This document shows, piece by piece, positions 12,270-24,330 of a stretch of 64,000 bases of DNA. The stretch is from positions 154,770,403-154,834,402 of the forward strand of contig NC_092860.1 in assembly GCF_032062135.1 (NCBI RefSeq), written 5' to 3'. Origin of the DNA: Pyxicephalus adspersus. Its lineage: Eukaryota; Chordata; Amphibia; Anura; Pyxicephalidae. The position numbers and the translations under genes were made by a program. The notes below the pieces were generated by a model. The model saw only the letters and a list, made by a program, of their open reading frames with translations, was not told the DNA's origin and did no database searches. Each line of letters opens with the position of its first letter. The first letter of the stretch is position 1.

Positions 12270-12654
12270 GTAAGATAGACTGACCCTTCACTTAATGTCA
12301 GCATACCTAATAGGGTACAATAATACAAGCAGTAAGGTCACCTGTAAGGCCTGTTTCTCTTGTCTAATAAAAAAATATTTTACTATAGTAATAAGGTCCC
12401 AGAGCAGCAGCATTCCCATTCTTCTACCACAGTATGACGTGCAATGGAGAACAAGTGGTGGCATACATTTCAAAGAGTATGCCATATTTCTGCTAAAACT
12501 TTCATGAAAATATAGTAGTAATACTAGTTTCTCTAGTAAAGTTAAACTGGACTTTTTCTTGTAATGTTGAAGGCTTGTCACAGCCTTCCAAGCTGCTTCT
12601 TCACATACTTCTCAGTTCTGTTTTCCCTGTTGCTGATGTCTGTTTCCCATTCAG

Positions 12655-12773
12655 GTTGCCATCAAAGAACAAATCAAACATCAGATGCCACGAACATGGA
12701 AATTATGAATTTGGAGGATGTATCCAATGTGGATCTGGATGACAGTAAACTAGAACTTCTGTACTCACCTTAG
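12655..12773 (+). CDS. Gene A, cytoplasmic-tail terminal exon
   Basis: The acceptor TTTCCCATTCAG is followed in phase 1 by codons for a tail beginning with two cysteines (CCHQRTNQ) directly under the membrane, a possible palmitoylation site. An acidic stretch (MEIMNLEDVSNVDLDDSK) and LELLYSP then lead to a TAG. Only one tyrosine is present and it does not fit the TxYxxV/I switch motif of SLAM receptors, so SAP-type signalling is not supported. Together with exons 7492, 8961 and 11006 the coding length is a multiple of three (588 bases). Confidence 0.7.
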
Positions 12774-12918
12774 GCCAATAACCCTTCCAGCCAATTGTTG
12801 TCATAAGCCAGAAAAAGACTTGATATTGGTCAACTGTTCTGGGTTCTGGAATCTGATTTTGCAAGGACACAGAGAAGATTCGTCCACTGGATTTCTGAAT
12901 GTTAAAGCCCAATGGATA

Positions 12919-12924
12919 AATAAA
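12919..12924 (+). promoter_or_regulatory. Candidate polyadenylation signal of gene A
   Basis: AATAAA lies about 145 bases after the stop codon of the tail exon. It is the first such hexamer downstream. Confidence 0.4.
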
Positions 12925-13259
12925 ACCACTGGCAAAGTTGTAGTTAATGCAAGAACTTGGTATATTGTGGCATGAGGGGTACAGAGGAGAATTAAAGGGC
13001 TCTCTATGGCTTAGAAAGCCATCATCTCTTACTACAGGCTCTTAAATATTGAAGTTTTCTAATCAAGGTGAGACATGGTTGTTTAAGCTGAACTCCAAGT
13101 TCATTAAACAAACAGTAAAATGTTACTTTTTGTAGTTAGGCAGGGTTGTAAATATGATTTATATTTCATCCCCAAATGTCAAATAGTGTAATCTTCTACC
13201 TGAAATAGGCCGGGGATCAGGTACTTGGTTATATTCATTTACAGTATAGAGCTAGTAGC

Positions 13260-13860
13260 TTTAATATGCTTTATGGAGGATGACCACAAGCCCAAGAGTT
13301 TTATGGAACAGATTGCATTGGACTGGTTTTAAAAAAATCCAATCACACAGACCAAAGACATTCTCCAAATCTAAAGAAACAATTACGCATGGGGTCAGTG
13401 GTGTCATAATAAATTGTGTGAACAACCTCCTGAGGTTAGTATCTCTGACCTTTTGGGGCATATACCACATCTGATCTATCCGAGAGTACAAAACCTTGGA
13501 TAGCCAGGTTGCTTAAATTTTAGAACTTTGAAATTCATATTAGGTAAAGCTACCAGCCTATAGAAGGAACAATACAAGAGTACCTCACCTGGCTTAGGGA
13601 ATAACACAATATTCGCCCCATACATTGAGTCAGAAAGGCTCCAATTCCCCAGGCTATAGTTATAAAACGCCAGCAACTTTAATGAAATAGGCTCAGTATA
13701 TTTTTTGAACCACTCCTCTGGAAAACCATCTATGTCAAACCTCTGTATGTTGGTTTGCTAGAAAAAACTTTCTCTGCATTAGGTCTGCAGAACAGAATTA
13801 TTCATTTTTCAAAAGGCTTTGATAGGGCCACCGACTTGAAGGTATCCAATAAGACGCCAA
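13260..13860 (-). pseudogene. Second L1/Tx1-like LINE relic
   Basis: On the minus strand, broken frames give the N-terminal part of a LINE reverse transcriptase. 'DGFPEEWFKKY' comes first, then a 'LAFYNYSLG' helix, an 'FPKPGE' block and a degenerate YRP-type block, then 'RRLFTQFIM' and an 'SLDLENVF' stretch. This matches the block order of L1/Tx1 elements and of the copy at 3.0-4.8 kb, but covers a different part. Stops and frameshifts make it dead. Confidence 0.6.
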
Positions 13861-14600
13861 TAGTTGGGAGACGATAACCTCTGCTCTAGGCTCACAATCC
13901 AGACTGGGGGACAACCTCCATTTCCACACAGTGCGGACCTAAACTTTGGGAGACCTCCTGGGCTCTTCTAGCATACAGACTGCACACAGCCTGTCCACGT
14001 AAGCCACCTGGCCTCAGGCTCAACTTCCCTGTTCTTATAAAGAGACATGTTTTTTAATTATCATAGACCAGGTGCTCCCGAACTATTCTCAATTTCTGGG
14101 CTGGAAAAAAAGAGATGGAGAACCTGGCCCACCCATTATTTCCAGGACACTCCGGGCCTTGATCCCTAATATAATGCTGCAAATCTGCAGCAACATAATT
14201 ACACATGGCCCAGCCAGGCCCTTTAATCACCTTACCGGGTGAAATTATTTATCCTTTGAATTTGGCATATCATGTTTCATTGTACTAAACAAGCTTGGTA
14301 CTAAACTTGGTAACCCATCTATTATATGTAGCATGAAATGATTTTTGTATTCATGATCTCTGCAAGGACTGTAACCCGTTCCCCATCAAATGAGTTTCTG
14401 GCAACAAAATGATATGCAAATGTTGTTTTTGCAAATACTGACACAAATACTTACACAAATCAGTGTAAATTTAGAGATAAGATTTCTTACATTCCGTAAG
14501 ATCATATCTACCATCTTAATCATGTCTCATTGTAAGGTGATAATGATGTGATATAAAGGCTTCTTTATCTCTAGACTACTTCCCCATGAACACTGACCTA
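13861..14600. other. Unassigned, possibly LINE flank
   Basis: No intact frame. It could be the decayed endonuclease side of the LINE relic at 13.3-13.9 kb, but I cannot show this. Confidence 0.25.
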
Positions 14601-14610
14601 ACTGTCCCAT

Positions 14611-14630
14611 ACACACACACACACACACAC

Positions 14631-14680
<50 letters not shown>
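14611..14680. repeat. (CA)n-(TA)n microsatellite
   Basis: About ten CA units are followed by about 24 TA units. Simple repeat. Confidence 0.95.
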
Positions 14681-14682
<2 letters not shown>

Positions 14683-14689
14683 TATCAGT

Positions 14690-15520
14690 TCATGGCCAGT
14701 AAAGAAACACCAACACCACATAAACTTATAAGAAAACATGAGAACAGACCCCGGCAGGCTTCCTGCCCACCCTGCCATCTTAAGTTTTGGGGACCCCAAA
14801 AACCAATTATCAAAGTAATAACCAATACTAAAGTTACTTTAATGCCCCAAAAGAACCAAAAGTTAAATTTGTTTCTCACCCACAGCATACTGCATCTAAA
14901 TCAGCAAAATATCCATTCCTCAAAGACATGTACTTTCACTGAGTGCAGTACAAGAATAGTCCAGTAGGCGGCAGCAAAGCTCCATAAGCCAAAACAGCAG
15001 CAGAGCTTCTAAGGTGAAAAGTTCAGGGTTTGGTATTATACAAAATTGGGTCCTTGCCCAATGTAATCCAAATAAAATGAAAAACAATGTCAATAAAGTT
15101 AGGCTATGGTGCACATCCAAAAGCATCCAACGGAGAGACAAAGAGATTTGTACCCCCTTTGTTAACTATTGAAGCAACAAATGACAGGGGTATAACAAGC
15201 TGGATTTATTACCCTTCACTGGAAGTTGCCTGTAAATCACATAAACAAGCGTTGCTTGATTTGTATATCCAAGAAAAAGCTCAACAAACAAAATGGATTG
15301 TTGCATTTTTAAACAGTAATACATTTTTGCAAGCCTGCAACAAGAAGAGATCCTAATCCCTTTTGGGTAAAGATGAGGGGAACTCCAGGAGGTCAAAGGG
15401 TACAAGATGTGTACATTCCACAATGTACACCAATGAAGCTTCTGTCAGAAAAGCAGATCTTTGAAGAACGTCTCTAAGATGGGATTTAGGAACCTCAGGC
15501 AGGCCCACAACTCTCACAAT
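14690..15520. other. Unassigned stretch with modest open frames
   Basis: Frames of 90 and 89 codons on the + strand (14692 and 15087) show no domain I recognise and overlap antisense frames of similar length. I do not call them genes. Confidence 0.3.
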
Positions 15521-15653
15521 GGGCCTGATTTATTAAAGCCCTCCTAGACTGGAGCAGGTGAACTATCATGGGAGAACCTGGGTGATCCAGCAAACCTAAT
15601 AACTGTCAGTCGTTTCAATCTTGAACCAGATCCATTTCAGATTTGCTGGATCA
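15521..15653. repeat. Foldback MITE family F, partial copy
   Basis: Begins 'GGGCCTGATTTATTAAAGC' and contains 'GATCCAGCAAACC' and then the returning arm 'CAGATCCATTTCAGATTTGC'. The end of the second arm is lost. It belongs to the palindromic family best preserved at 62912-63130. Confidence 0.7.
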
Positions 15654-16312
15654 TTTTATCATTCTTCAAACATTTCCAAACATGTATACCTGTTGGATTG
15701 TTTTCTTTACCCAGGACTACGTTCTTGGCTGTGTATTGATGTTGTAACCCTTGAAGATTTTCCACTACTACCCTTGTTTATGTATATGTTTTGTCATTTT
15801 CTCTGTTCCTTTTTTAAAGGGTATATTGTTGTAATATGAAAATCCAAAAATGAAAATAATGTTAACAAAAAAAGAATAATCGGCACCTGAGTATTTTGTG
15901 TTGTTCTTTAACTGTTTCTGGCACCTGTAGCCCCACAATTACTCCCACCGTGTTACAATGGAAATGCATGCTGCATTGCTAAAAATGGTATAAAAAATGG
16001 TGCTTGCTTGCAAATTCTTGTAATTTTGTTCTTTCTGCTCATTCCATATTTCAAAAAAACGAGCTGCCTTATCACGAAGCATATTAATGGGTATGCATTG
16101 GTATATTGGACCAGTCCAACCTAGGGGTCAGAGAGATTGTCATTGATGATGACCCTAATCCCTGTGAAATCTCCAGTGTAGTTGTCATCTGTGCCAACAC
16201 ACATTCATAGTCATAGTCTATGGTAGTCACTATCAAGAAGTCAATACTGTAAAAATTAGCGCATGTAAACAAGAACACTGCAATGTTAAAAAGAAAAAAG
16301 CTGAAATTAAAC

Positions 16313-16497
16313 ATGGGCCCAATTCATTATAGGTCTCCAAGACTGGAGAAGATAGACTATCATGAGATAAACTGGAGGATCCAGCAAATCTGGAATAGGT
16401 TTCTTAAAAAATAATTTGCAACTGTTGGGCAAATGTTTCCAATCCTGAACCAGATCTATTTTTGGTTTACTAGATCAACCAGGTTCTCACATAATTA
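16313..16497. repeat. Foldback MITE family F
   Basis: The outer arm 'TCCAAGACTGGAGAAGATAG' is followed by 'GATCCAGCAAATCTGGAAT' and the inverted return 'TGGTTTACTAGATCAACCAG'. The outer part of the right arm has decayed. Confidence 0.7.
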
Positions 16498-17453
16498 AAA
16501 TGGTTTATATTCACTCCGGCTGCAATGCAAACTTTTCCATGTCCAACCATGTATAATGTGCTTTGATTGAACAGAACAGGAATTCCTATAGAGGACAGCA
16601 TGTCTCTATATTGTTATCCTATTGTTCATGAACTGCTAGATGATGCAATCTAATGCAACATTTCCCCTTTCAGTAGATTCACTTTTTTTCAGGAAATATA
16701 AAAAATGTCAGAACAGTTTAAACGTATATAAATATAAATAAATAGATGTAACTAAAATGTGTTATAATTGTATTTAAACAATCATTTCAAGATGTTTGTA
16801 TTAAATGCCTATTTTCTCCAAATGATAGATAGGACTCTTTTTATAAAAGAGAGAAACCAACATTCAAATAAACTTTCTGTGGAATGAATGTCATTGAAAC
16901 AAATAGACTGTCTGTCCCTAAACAAAGAGAATGTCTGATTCCATGTTTTATAAGTAGAGCCCACAGAAAGGAAAAAGCCAGCATGAAATTTATAAGGATG
17001 TTAGCAGAAGCCCCTCTCTCTTCCATGATGACCTTCCTGGTAGGTGGGCACAGGGGGAGTTTAGTAAAAAGCAGAGTGTTTAGGATTGTTGTTTTTCTGC
17101 ATGACCCACTGGCTGTTGAGAGTCAGTTCACAGACAGATGTCTTGACATTTTCCTTTAGAATTCTTTGTTTTATCATTGATGGTAAGCCATCCAGGCCTA
17201 GATACAGCAAAACAGGCCCAAACCAGAACAGTGCCACCACCATGTTTCACAGATGGGATGAGGTTCTTTTGCTGGAATGCAGTGTTTTACTTTCTCTAAA
17301 TGTAACGCTCCAATTTAAGCCAACAAGTTCATTTTTGGCTTGATTTTTCTCGTATCCTTCTGTTTTTTCCACATAATCTTTAGCACATTGTAGATGGTCC
17401 ACAATATTTTAGGAGACAATAGTGGCTTTCTCCTTGCTACCTGCCATGCACAC

Positions 17454-18063
17454 TGTAGAATGTGCTCTGTTTGGGGTGCCTTGGATTTAACGACGGACCA
17501 ATAGATCTTACAAAAGGGAAAGGTTTATTTACAGCTTAGGATAATATTTACATATGATTTTCAATACAAAAGGGAAGAAGGTAAAGGGTATTTAGGAAAG
17601 GGGAAGGAGAGGGGTCTAGCTCTATCTCTAGCACATGGTCAATCTCTCACACAACCATACACACCACGGTATTCTCTCCTTGAACCACACCCCGCTGCAG
17701 GTCCAGCGCGAATCACATTGTTGATTCATCCTTGGTGAAGTCTTGATCAAAAGGTCACACAGACTGTCCTTGTCCCAGGCTTGGGATTGTTGCCATATAC
17801 CCCTGCCCCATCCAGGAAGACTGTAGTTATAGTGAACAGGTTTGGGCAGAAATTGACACCAAATAGTCAAACTGGCCAAGCTGTTAACGATCCTCAGGCC
17901 TGCACACATAGAAGATCAATCATTGTCTCTGTTAAGCAATTCTTTGATGTTTAAGGGACTGCATCTGTCCCCACAGATAATGAGGTTTATAGCTTGTTTC
18001 TAGGAAGGCAGAATTGTCTTTACATACAAGTCATATTCATATCAATTTTGGTCACTTCCAACA
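17454..18063 (-). mobile_element. Solo LTR 1 with CACAC target duplication
   Basis: The 610-bp block starts TGTAGAA and ends CCAACA. It is flanked on both sides by CACAC (17449-17453 and 18064-18068). Removing it and one CACAC restores continuity of the Tc1 copy. AATAAA occurs on the minus strand at about 17522, near the block's 3' end in that orientation, which suggests a minus-strand LTR. Confidence 0.75.
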
Positions 18064-18117
18064 CACACCATTGTTGTTAAGTACTCTCTATTAGTTTTAC
18101 ATCTTACGTAACATTCT

Positions 18118-18290
18118 AGTTGCATAGTTACCGGTAGGTTGTAAAAGTCCATCAAGTTCAACCACTAGGGAAATAAACATATCCCAGATATAAACCCCTA
18201 AGAACATAGTTGATCCAGAGGAACACTAAAAAAAACCCTGGGTACAAATTGCTCCAACAGGGGAAAAAAATCCTTCCTTAATCAACAAGT
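18118..18290. repeat. Short interspersed repeat ('CATAGTTAC...CATCAAGTTCAACC')
   Basis: Contains 'GTCCATCAAGTTCAACCA' and, further on, 'ATTGCTCCAACAGGGG'. A related copy lies at 38148-38290. It is a familiar type of dispersed frog repeat; its class is uncertain. Confidence 0.5.
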
Positions 18291-19254
18291 TTTACGAATG
18301 CTTCCCAAGGACTTGATATTAGTAGTTAGATTATATAAACAAAAAATATATAACTGTAAATACATATCCTATATTTACATAGATTGCACAGTATACATTG
18401 TTTTCTTACACTTACATCATCTCTGCCAAATAATAAAATACAGAAATAAACACAGCTGCTACCACACACAGCTGCTACCACGACCTTTCAAAATGGCATT
18501 TCCTCCGAGCTGTGAGTGAAGAACGGCCATCTGTCATATATAGGCCAACATATGAAAATGTTAACACCCTGGCGTTCCACGTAGATGCTGGGAATGCCTC
18601 AAGATGACAGCTTCTACGGCGCTATGTATTGAAAATATTATGGCAAAGTCTAAAATGTCTGGATTAACCTGCGTATCATTGCAGACATTCAAGCTGTCAC
18701 CATGGGCCTGTACTCCCAAATGACGGTGCAGGCCCATGCAATGACAGCTTCTACAACTCCTCTAGTGGACACAGAGATGTTCCAGAGTTCAGCCCATCTG
18801 TCAGCGCTAGATTACAGGCTATTAACCAGCACAAGTGTCTGCAGATAATGGCCTCCGCTGTACTCTACCTTGGGAATACATTGGCTGGGCTCTAAATGTT
18901 TTATTTAGATGTTAGCATGTTATCACACCGCCTGCAGCACTTCACAAGCTGAACTTGTCTATAAATCTAGATAGCTTTGTCATTTCCTTGACATAATGAT
19001 TATCTCAGGGTTTAAATGGATTACTTAGCTTCATTATTTCACCCACCAACCATAACTGATCTATTGTCAATGATATTCACGCTTTATTTTTTTATGCATC
19101 GGGCTCTGGTGAATATCCACATTTGCCAGGCATTAGAAGTTACTTTGGGTCTATTTGTTACCTCTCAGACTATTACATGCCTGGCAGTTAGATTTATCTT
19201 TGAAGGTTGGGTAGGGTAATATTGGTCTTGAATGTCCTCCATTTGTACAAAACG

Positions 19255-19468
19255 GTCCTGATTTATGAAAGCTCCCCAAGACTGGACGGGATTCACTTTC
19301 ATCAGTGAAGCTGTGTGATCCACAAAACTGGAATGGATCTGGTCCAGGATTGAAAGCATTTGCTAACAAATAACTTTTAAGAAATTCATTCCAGGTTTGC
19401 TGGATTACCCAGCTTCACTGATAAAAGTGTATCCTTTCCAGCCTCGGAGAGCTTTCATAAATCAGGCC
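19255..19468. repeat. Foldback MITE family F inside Tc1
   Basis: Nearly complete palindrome. The left arm is 'CCTGATTTATGAAAGCTC', the centre is 'CAGGATTGAAAGCATTTGC', and the right arm is 'GAGCTTTCATAAATCAGG'. It splits the N-terminal part of the Tc1 transposase and so is younger than that copy. Confidence 0.85.
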
Positions 19469-19885
19469 AAATCCGTCTGATCTCTCTTTAGAAATGGCCT
19501 TTCCATTTTTATGGGCATTAACAACTTTTTTTCTGAGGTCCCTTGACACTTTCTTTGTTTGGGCCACGATACACATCCGCAATATATTTTGTATGTGTGA
19601 TCAGGTTTTGCGGGATCCCTATTATTTACATACAACTGGGTCTGTCACTACCACCTGATTGTCATCCCATTGAATAAAAAAGATTAAATTACCTCCTCCA
19701 CACACAGATATGTTATTGGATCATTTTCAATACATGACCAAATATAATAACTATTATTTGGTTTATTTACCTAGTTTTTCTTCCTTTAGGTCCTAAACCA
19801 AATTTAGGGCACATACATAGAAAATTTTAGAGGGCTCACAAACTTTCAAGCACCATTATATCTTTAAATTACTAAAAGTGAAAAA

Positions 19886-20690
19886 CATAAAAAACTGATT
19901 GTCCCATTTTTATATTTAGGCCTCTTGGTGTCTGCTCATGGTGGTCAGATCAGAGACACACTATGTCTTGGGTTGGTGCTATTCTGACGTACATTACTGT
20001 ACTTGTACTTTCATTGAAAGCTATGGTCAGTGATGACAGCTGTGAATGACAGGTGTAATAAATCTATTAAAAAAGAACAAAATCCAACGTTTTGTGTTCC
20101 AAGCACCTCTGGTGTCTATAATTTTTTTTCACAACCATCGTACTTGTATATAAAGATGTAATTATTAGATAGTAGGGAGCGCCGTGCTAGTTTATTCAGG
20201 GTTATCCCGGCACTGCTGGCAGTCTGACATGTTTCCACAGCTTCTGGCTACAAAGATGATGATGAGTGAATGTAGTAAACGGCTTATTGGATTACACGGA
20301 CAAGTTTATAGTTTTACAATAGTATCTGGAAATAATTTGCTGTTGGTCACAACTGACTTCATATAGTGGAAGCTGCTAGTTTAAAGAGATTCTCTCACCC
20401 AACATTGCAAGTACAAAATCATTTAAATTCTCAGTTTCAGACTTTTTCCCCCTTCAGAAACTATTCTTTATTTTTTCACTTTCACTGTGATGATAGAACT
20501 GCTAGTCATTTTAAGTCTGGAGCTGCCTTCTGCCACTTGTTCCTGCATAGCAAGCCTTCTGCACGCTAAATTGTATAGAGCACCCCTTAAGCTTTTAAGC
20601 TGCCTCATGTGACTAAAGAAACATATTTTTATGATCAGTGTAATGAGCTGTTTACTGAGTTTTATGTTTAGCTTTATTTACATTTATATA
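19886..20690. other. No recognisable feature
   Basis: AT-rich. Short open frames only, without domain or splice context. Confidence 0.4.
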
Positions 20691-20693
20691 AAA

Positions 20694-21172
20694 ATATGGC
20701 ACCCAAAGTCAGGCTTTTCGTATACCACAACCAAAAAACTGTTAGAACACCAATTTATCAACGTTTCATATTAAAAATACATATAAATAAAAAATGACAC
20801 CATATGCATATTGCCAAACATAAAAACAAATATTCAGAGCAAGCCAATCAAAAGCATAAGCCAAGAGGATAGAAGACGCGTTTCACAGAACAACGCCTGC
20901 TTCATCAGATCAAAAAATTTTTATAACCTAAATTGATCAAAGGATTTTGGTTCTGATATGTTGCTACTGTAAAAAAAAACAGTAGTAGATTATTTACATA
21001 AAATTAATGCATGGAAATAATTTCAGAAAACAGTCCGTATAATGACCTCATCTCACCATTTGGCTATGTGTGTATATTATACATTTATTTATATGTATTT
21101 TTATACATAAATTAGTGTTTTAACTGTTTATTGGTTGTGCTATACAAAAAGCCCCACTTCTGGTGCCATATT
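20694..21172. repeat. Inverted-repeat element, Penelope-like terminal repeat candidate
   Basis: A left arm (about 20694-20790, beginning ATATGGCACC, with TATACCACAACCAA) returns inverted at about 21090-21172 (GTTGTGCTATAC...GGTGCCATAT). A hammerhead-like motif lies between them. A single arm of the same type is seen at 36481-36535. The arrangement fits the long inverted terminal repeats reported for Penelope-like elements, with the coding part absent. Confidence 0.5.
20874..20909 (-). ncRNA. Hammerhead-ribozyme-like core motif 4
   Basis: The minus strand has the canonical core CTGATGA, a 17-nt spacer, then GAAACGCGTC, the last part giving a GUC cleavage triplet. The flanks do not pair well as stem I. 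It lies inside the inverted-repeat element at 20694-21172. Confidence 0.45.
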
Positions 21173-21535
21173 AATCTACATATTGATTAAAAGGGGTGCT
21201 AACCACACTAAGAGGTGTTGATTTTTTGATTATGGTGTTTGATTATTTCCCAGGCACCATTCATCCATACGTCCTTTACTTACATTTACCTATGTTAGTA
21301 GTATCATGACTCCCCATTTCAGGTCATCTTCCATTATAGTTCTAGAACGTATTTACTCCTCCTATCCCAAAAACTTCCTTCGATCTTCAGCTTTTATATT
21401 AATCTTATGGGAGTATTTATACAGCACTTCATAATCTATAATGGCATCACTAAAAGTCATTCAAAGAAGCTGACAGTCTGATGCCTTTACCATAATGTAA
21501 GGCAAATTGGGTGGAAAGATAAATACCCTAACAGT

Positions 21536-21720
21536 ATGTTATTATTATTATTTATATAGCGCCATCATATTACGCAGCGCTCTACAAAGTCCTTAGTGGT
21601 GTCACTAACTGTCCCTCAAAGGAGCTCACAATCTAATGTCCCTACCATAGTCATATGTCGTTAATGTAGTCTAAGGTCAATTTTTAGGGAGAAGCCAATT
21701 ACCTCACTGCATGTTTTTTT
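21536..21720. repeat. ATT-microsatellite-linked interspersed repeat
   Basis: (ATT)n is followed by 'TATATAGCGCCATCATATTA' and 'CTCACAATCTAATGTCCC'. Related copies occur at 38500-38625, 39290-39420 and 60995-61150. Confidence 0.6.
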
Positions 21721-23619
21721 TTGGGGGTAGGCTTCCCAATGTTATTGCAATAAAATAAAAAATAATGTACAAACTCTTAGGACAAAAAGGTTCTGGCTGA
21801 GACTTGAAACCAGGACCCAATTGCTGTCATCATACTATTGAGTTAATAATAAAGACCCACTAATAAAAATCCAAATGTCAGTGCTGGTTTAGGAAGTTGG
21901 GTTCAGCTCTTCGTTTTCTACTCTTCTTGTCTTCTTGCCACCTCCAGGTTTCTAAAAACATTTAAATGAGTGACTCACAAGGGTGGTAAATCTTCTTTTG
22001 TTAGTTTGCAACTCTAAGGCTCCTGTCTCCTGCTGGGCCAAAACTCCATGGTACAGTTTATTGAATCAGGGATTCACACTATAAACACATGACACTATCT
22101 GCCATGCCCATACTCTTTACTACCAAGGATTTAGTCTCTTGTCGGGAGCAGCCATTAAACTGGCCAGGAGTTGGTACACATTTTTATTACAGAACAAAGG
22201 GCATTTGACGGGCATCGATTGATGTTAGACTACTTCTAGGGACAAAAAACAAACATTTATTTCAATAAGAGCCCTTAGCTAAAGTCTCTGTGTTTATTTA
22301 CTTGAGCTCTAAGGATGTGTACTCAAACCCTTAGTTAGGAAACAGACACAGCATCTGCTGACCTTTTTATGAAAGGGAAGCCTCCAGATTCCACCATAAG
22401 CCTTCACATTCACATATATTTTTTGGGTGACAGGATTTCCAAAGAGGCCTTGTCCCGCAACTTCGGGATCTCCCTTGTTGATGGAAGGCATGTCCTGGCA
22501 TTTAGGGGAAAGAACGCACTGTTCAATGGCCAATATTAAGGTATATGTCCTATGCATGTCATTTAAAAGATTTTATTTTCAGTCACAAAACCACATAGAG
22601 ACATTTCTCTTCCCACGTTTCCCCATGATATTGTTTGGGTCTCCATGCCAATTTATGACAGTTTTACTATTATGGCAAGAGCCCATTAGGAAGGGCTTTT
22701 CATAAAAAGATCAACACTTTTGAAAGGTTTAATGAAGTTTTTTCCAATTTTCCAATTATTTTGCCCCCACCATCCAGCAGGGCTGCCAGGAGTTTTTTTT
22801 TTGGTTCTAGTTCATCGTTATGATTTCCAGTTCCACATTTTCACAATTTCCAGAATTTACCTTACTAAAGACATTATATTGTCAACAGCAAAATGGAGAA
22901 GCATGTAGTTATAACTTAATCAAAATATGACCATTGAACTATTTTTTTAGTCTTCCTAACTTGTGAAGCTAATATAGTACTGTCACCAAAAATGTTATGT
23001 ATGTCCATTGGATACTATAGTGAAATGAAAGTAACGTATAAAAAATGTATTTTGTTATGAAAATTTACATGTATTTTTAAATTGTTTATTCCTATATGAC
23101 ATGTTCCCGAAACTCCAACACCCCCAGCAATTTTGGGGACAATATAACGTGTAGTGGCTTTGTACACATACCAGAAAACATTGGCAGGCAACTCAACATA
23201 TGGGCAACATATGTTTAATTTTTGGAAAAATGCAGTCTTAAAAACTTTTTTTTCGCTATGGGCATGTTGCTTAGTGGCTTTATATTTCACTTGGTAAAAT
23301 TGGTACATTCAATTTCCAAAATGGCCAAACTGACAGTTTCTCCACAGGTAAAAAAAAGATTTGGTGAGATGATGTTTGCAACAATCCCCAATACCTCATC
23401 CTGTACCAGGAGCCTCTGTACTAATAACACGATAACATGCAAGTTTGAGACTGATAAAGGATATTGCACTTATGGCATATGCAAAACCGTTAGGCCTTGT
23501 AATCATACATTGTGATACAGTCACTGTGAAAGCATTCAGAAATGACAAAATTATTGTCTAATAAATAACAAGACTAATATAACAATTCATTTTTTACTTA
23601 TTTATATGACAATTCTAAT
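21721..23619. other. No recognisable gene
   Basis: Open frames up to 97 codons overlap on opposite strands and show no domain. No clear repeat boundaries. Confidence 0.35.
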
Positions 23620-24330
23620 TCTTGTCTCCTTCAACTTTCTCCCCATTCATAATTAGGCATCAATACCATCTTGTTTTCCATTGGTGGAAAGTGTGGAGCA
23701 GATCAGTTTCTGAAAGCTGTTTCACAATATCTGATGTTTTTTTCTTTACTGCATTCATTGATACAAAGCTTATTCTTTTAATCACCAATTTCAATATAGG
23801 AAAAAAAAAGTCCCGAGGTTACAAATCTAGTGAATATGGAGGATCTTCCAGCATAGTGATGTATTTGTCAGTCATAGAAAGTGCATTTTACACACTTCTG
23901 CCCATGTTTTCCTGCCGCAACTTGTCAGAACTTCCTTGTTGGGTCACTGTTGTGCCTTCACATCACAAAATACGATGTGCATGGCTATGAATTTGGACTT
24001 TTTTTATTCTTGGACATGAAGTTGTTTCTAGTGACTGTGGTTGGGTTTCAGATACATACTGGAAGATCCGGGTTTCGGCACCAATTAATGACTTTATGAA
24101 AAGAGTTTGGCTCCACCTTAAGTTGCTGCAGAATGTCCGCACAAATTTCCTTGCGGCTCTATTTTTGCTTTAGTGTGATATTTTAGTAAAAATGCCAAAT
24201 TGATGCGATGATGGACTTTTATACTATTTTCAGCACATGGGGGAAACACAAAAGAATTAAACGGTGACTGGCAACAAACAAAATTAGACAGAGTGGCCGC
24301 TTTTGTTCTGCAAGTTTGGAGAAGTTTACA
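23620..24330 (-). pseudogene. Mariner-like transposase relic
   Basis: On the minus strand, broken frames give an N-terminal piece ('REICADILQQLKVEPNSFHK') and a block like the 'TGDE.WI' region. 'EDPPYSLDL' followed by 'PRDFFF' is the conserved mariner block before the last catalytic residue. A C-terminal 'HQWKTRW' and 'GEKVEGDKN' follow. The catalytic HDNAPSH-type block is lost. Multiple stops; inactive. Terminal inverted repeats were not identified. Confidence 0.6.

Larger units (their letters stand above)
17040..19885 (-). mobile_element. Tc1-like DNA transposon, interrupted
   Basis: Minus-strand sequence matches, as far as I can recall it, the vertebrate Tc1 layout. The transposase start region (VAQTKKVSRDLRKKVVNAHK) is at about 19480-19570, with its ATG mutated to ATC. 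Central and C-terminal parts follow towards 17040, and a terminal stretch containing 'CACAAACTTTCAAGCACCA' lies near 19850. The copy is interrupted by a solo LTR (17454-18063), a further block of about 1 kb (about 18092-19126), and a foldback MITE (19255-19468). Stops and frameshifts make it inactive. Confidence 0.7.

Noticed and set aside
12200..12773. Gene A starting at the 12200 signal exon
   Set aside because: The Ig and transmembrane exons lie upstream of it on the same strand, so it cannot be their first exon.
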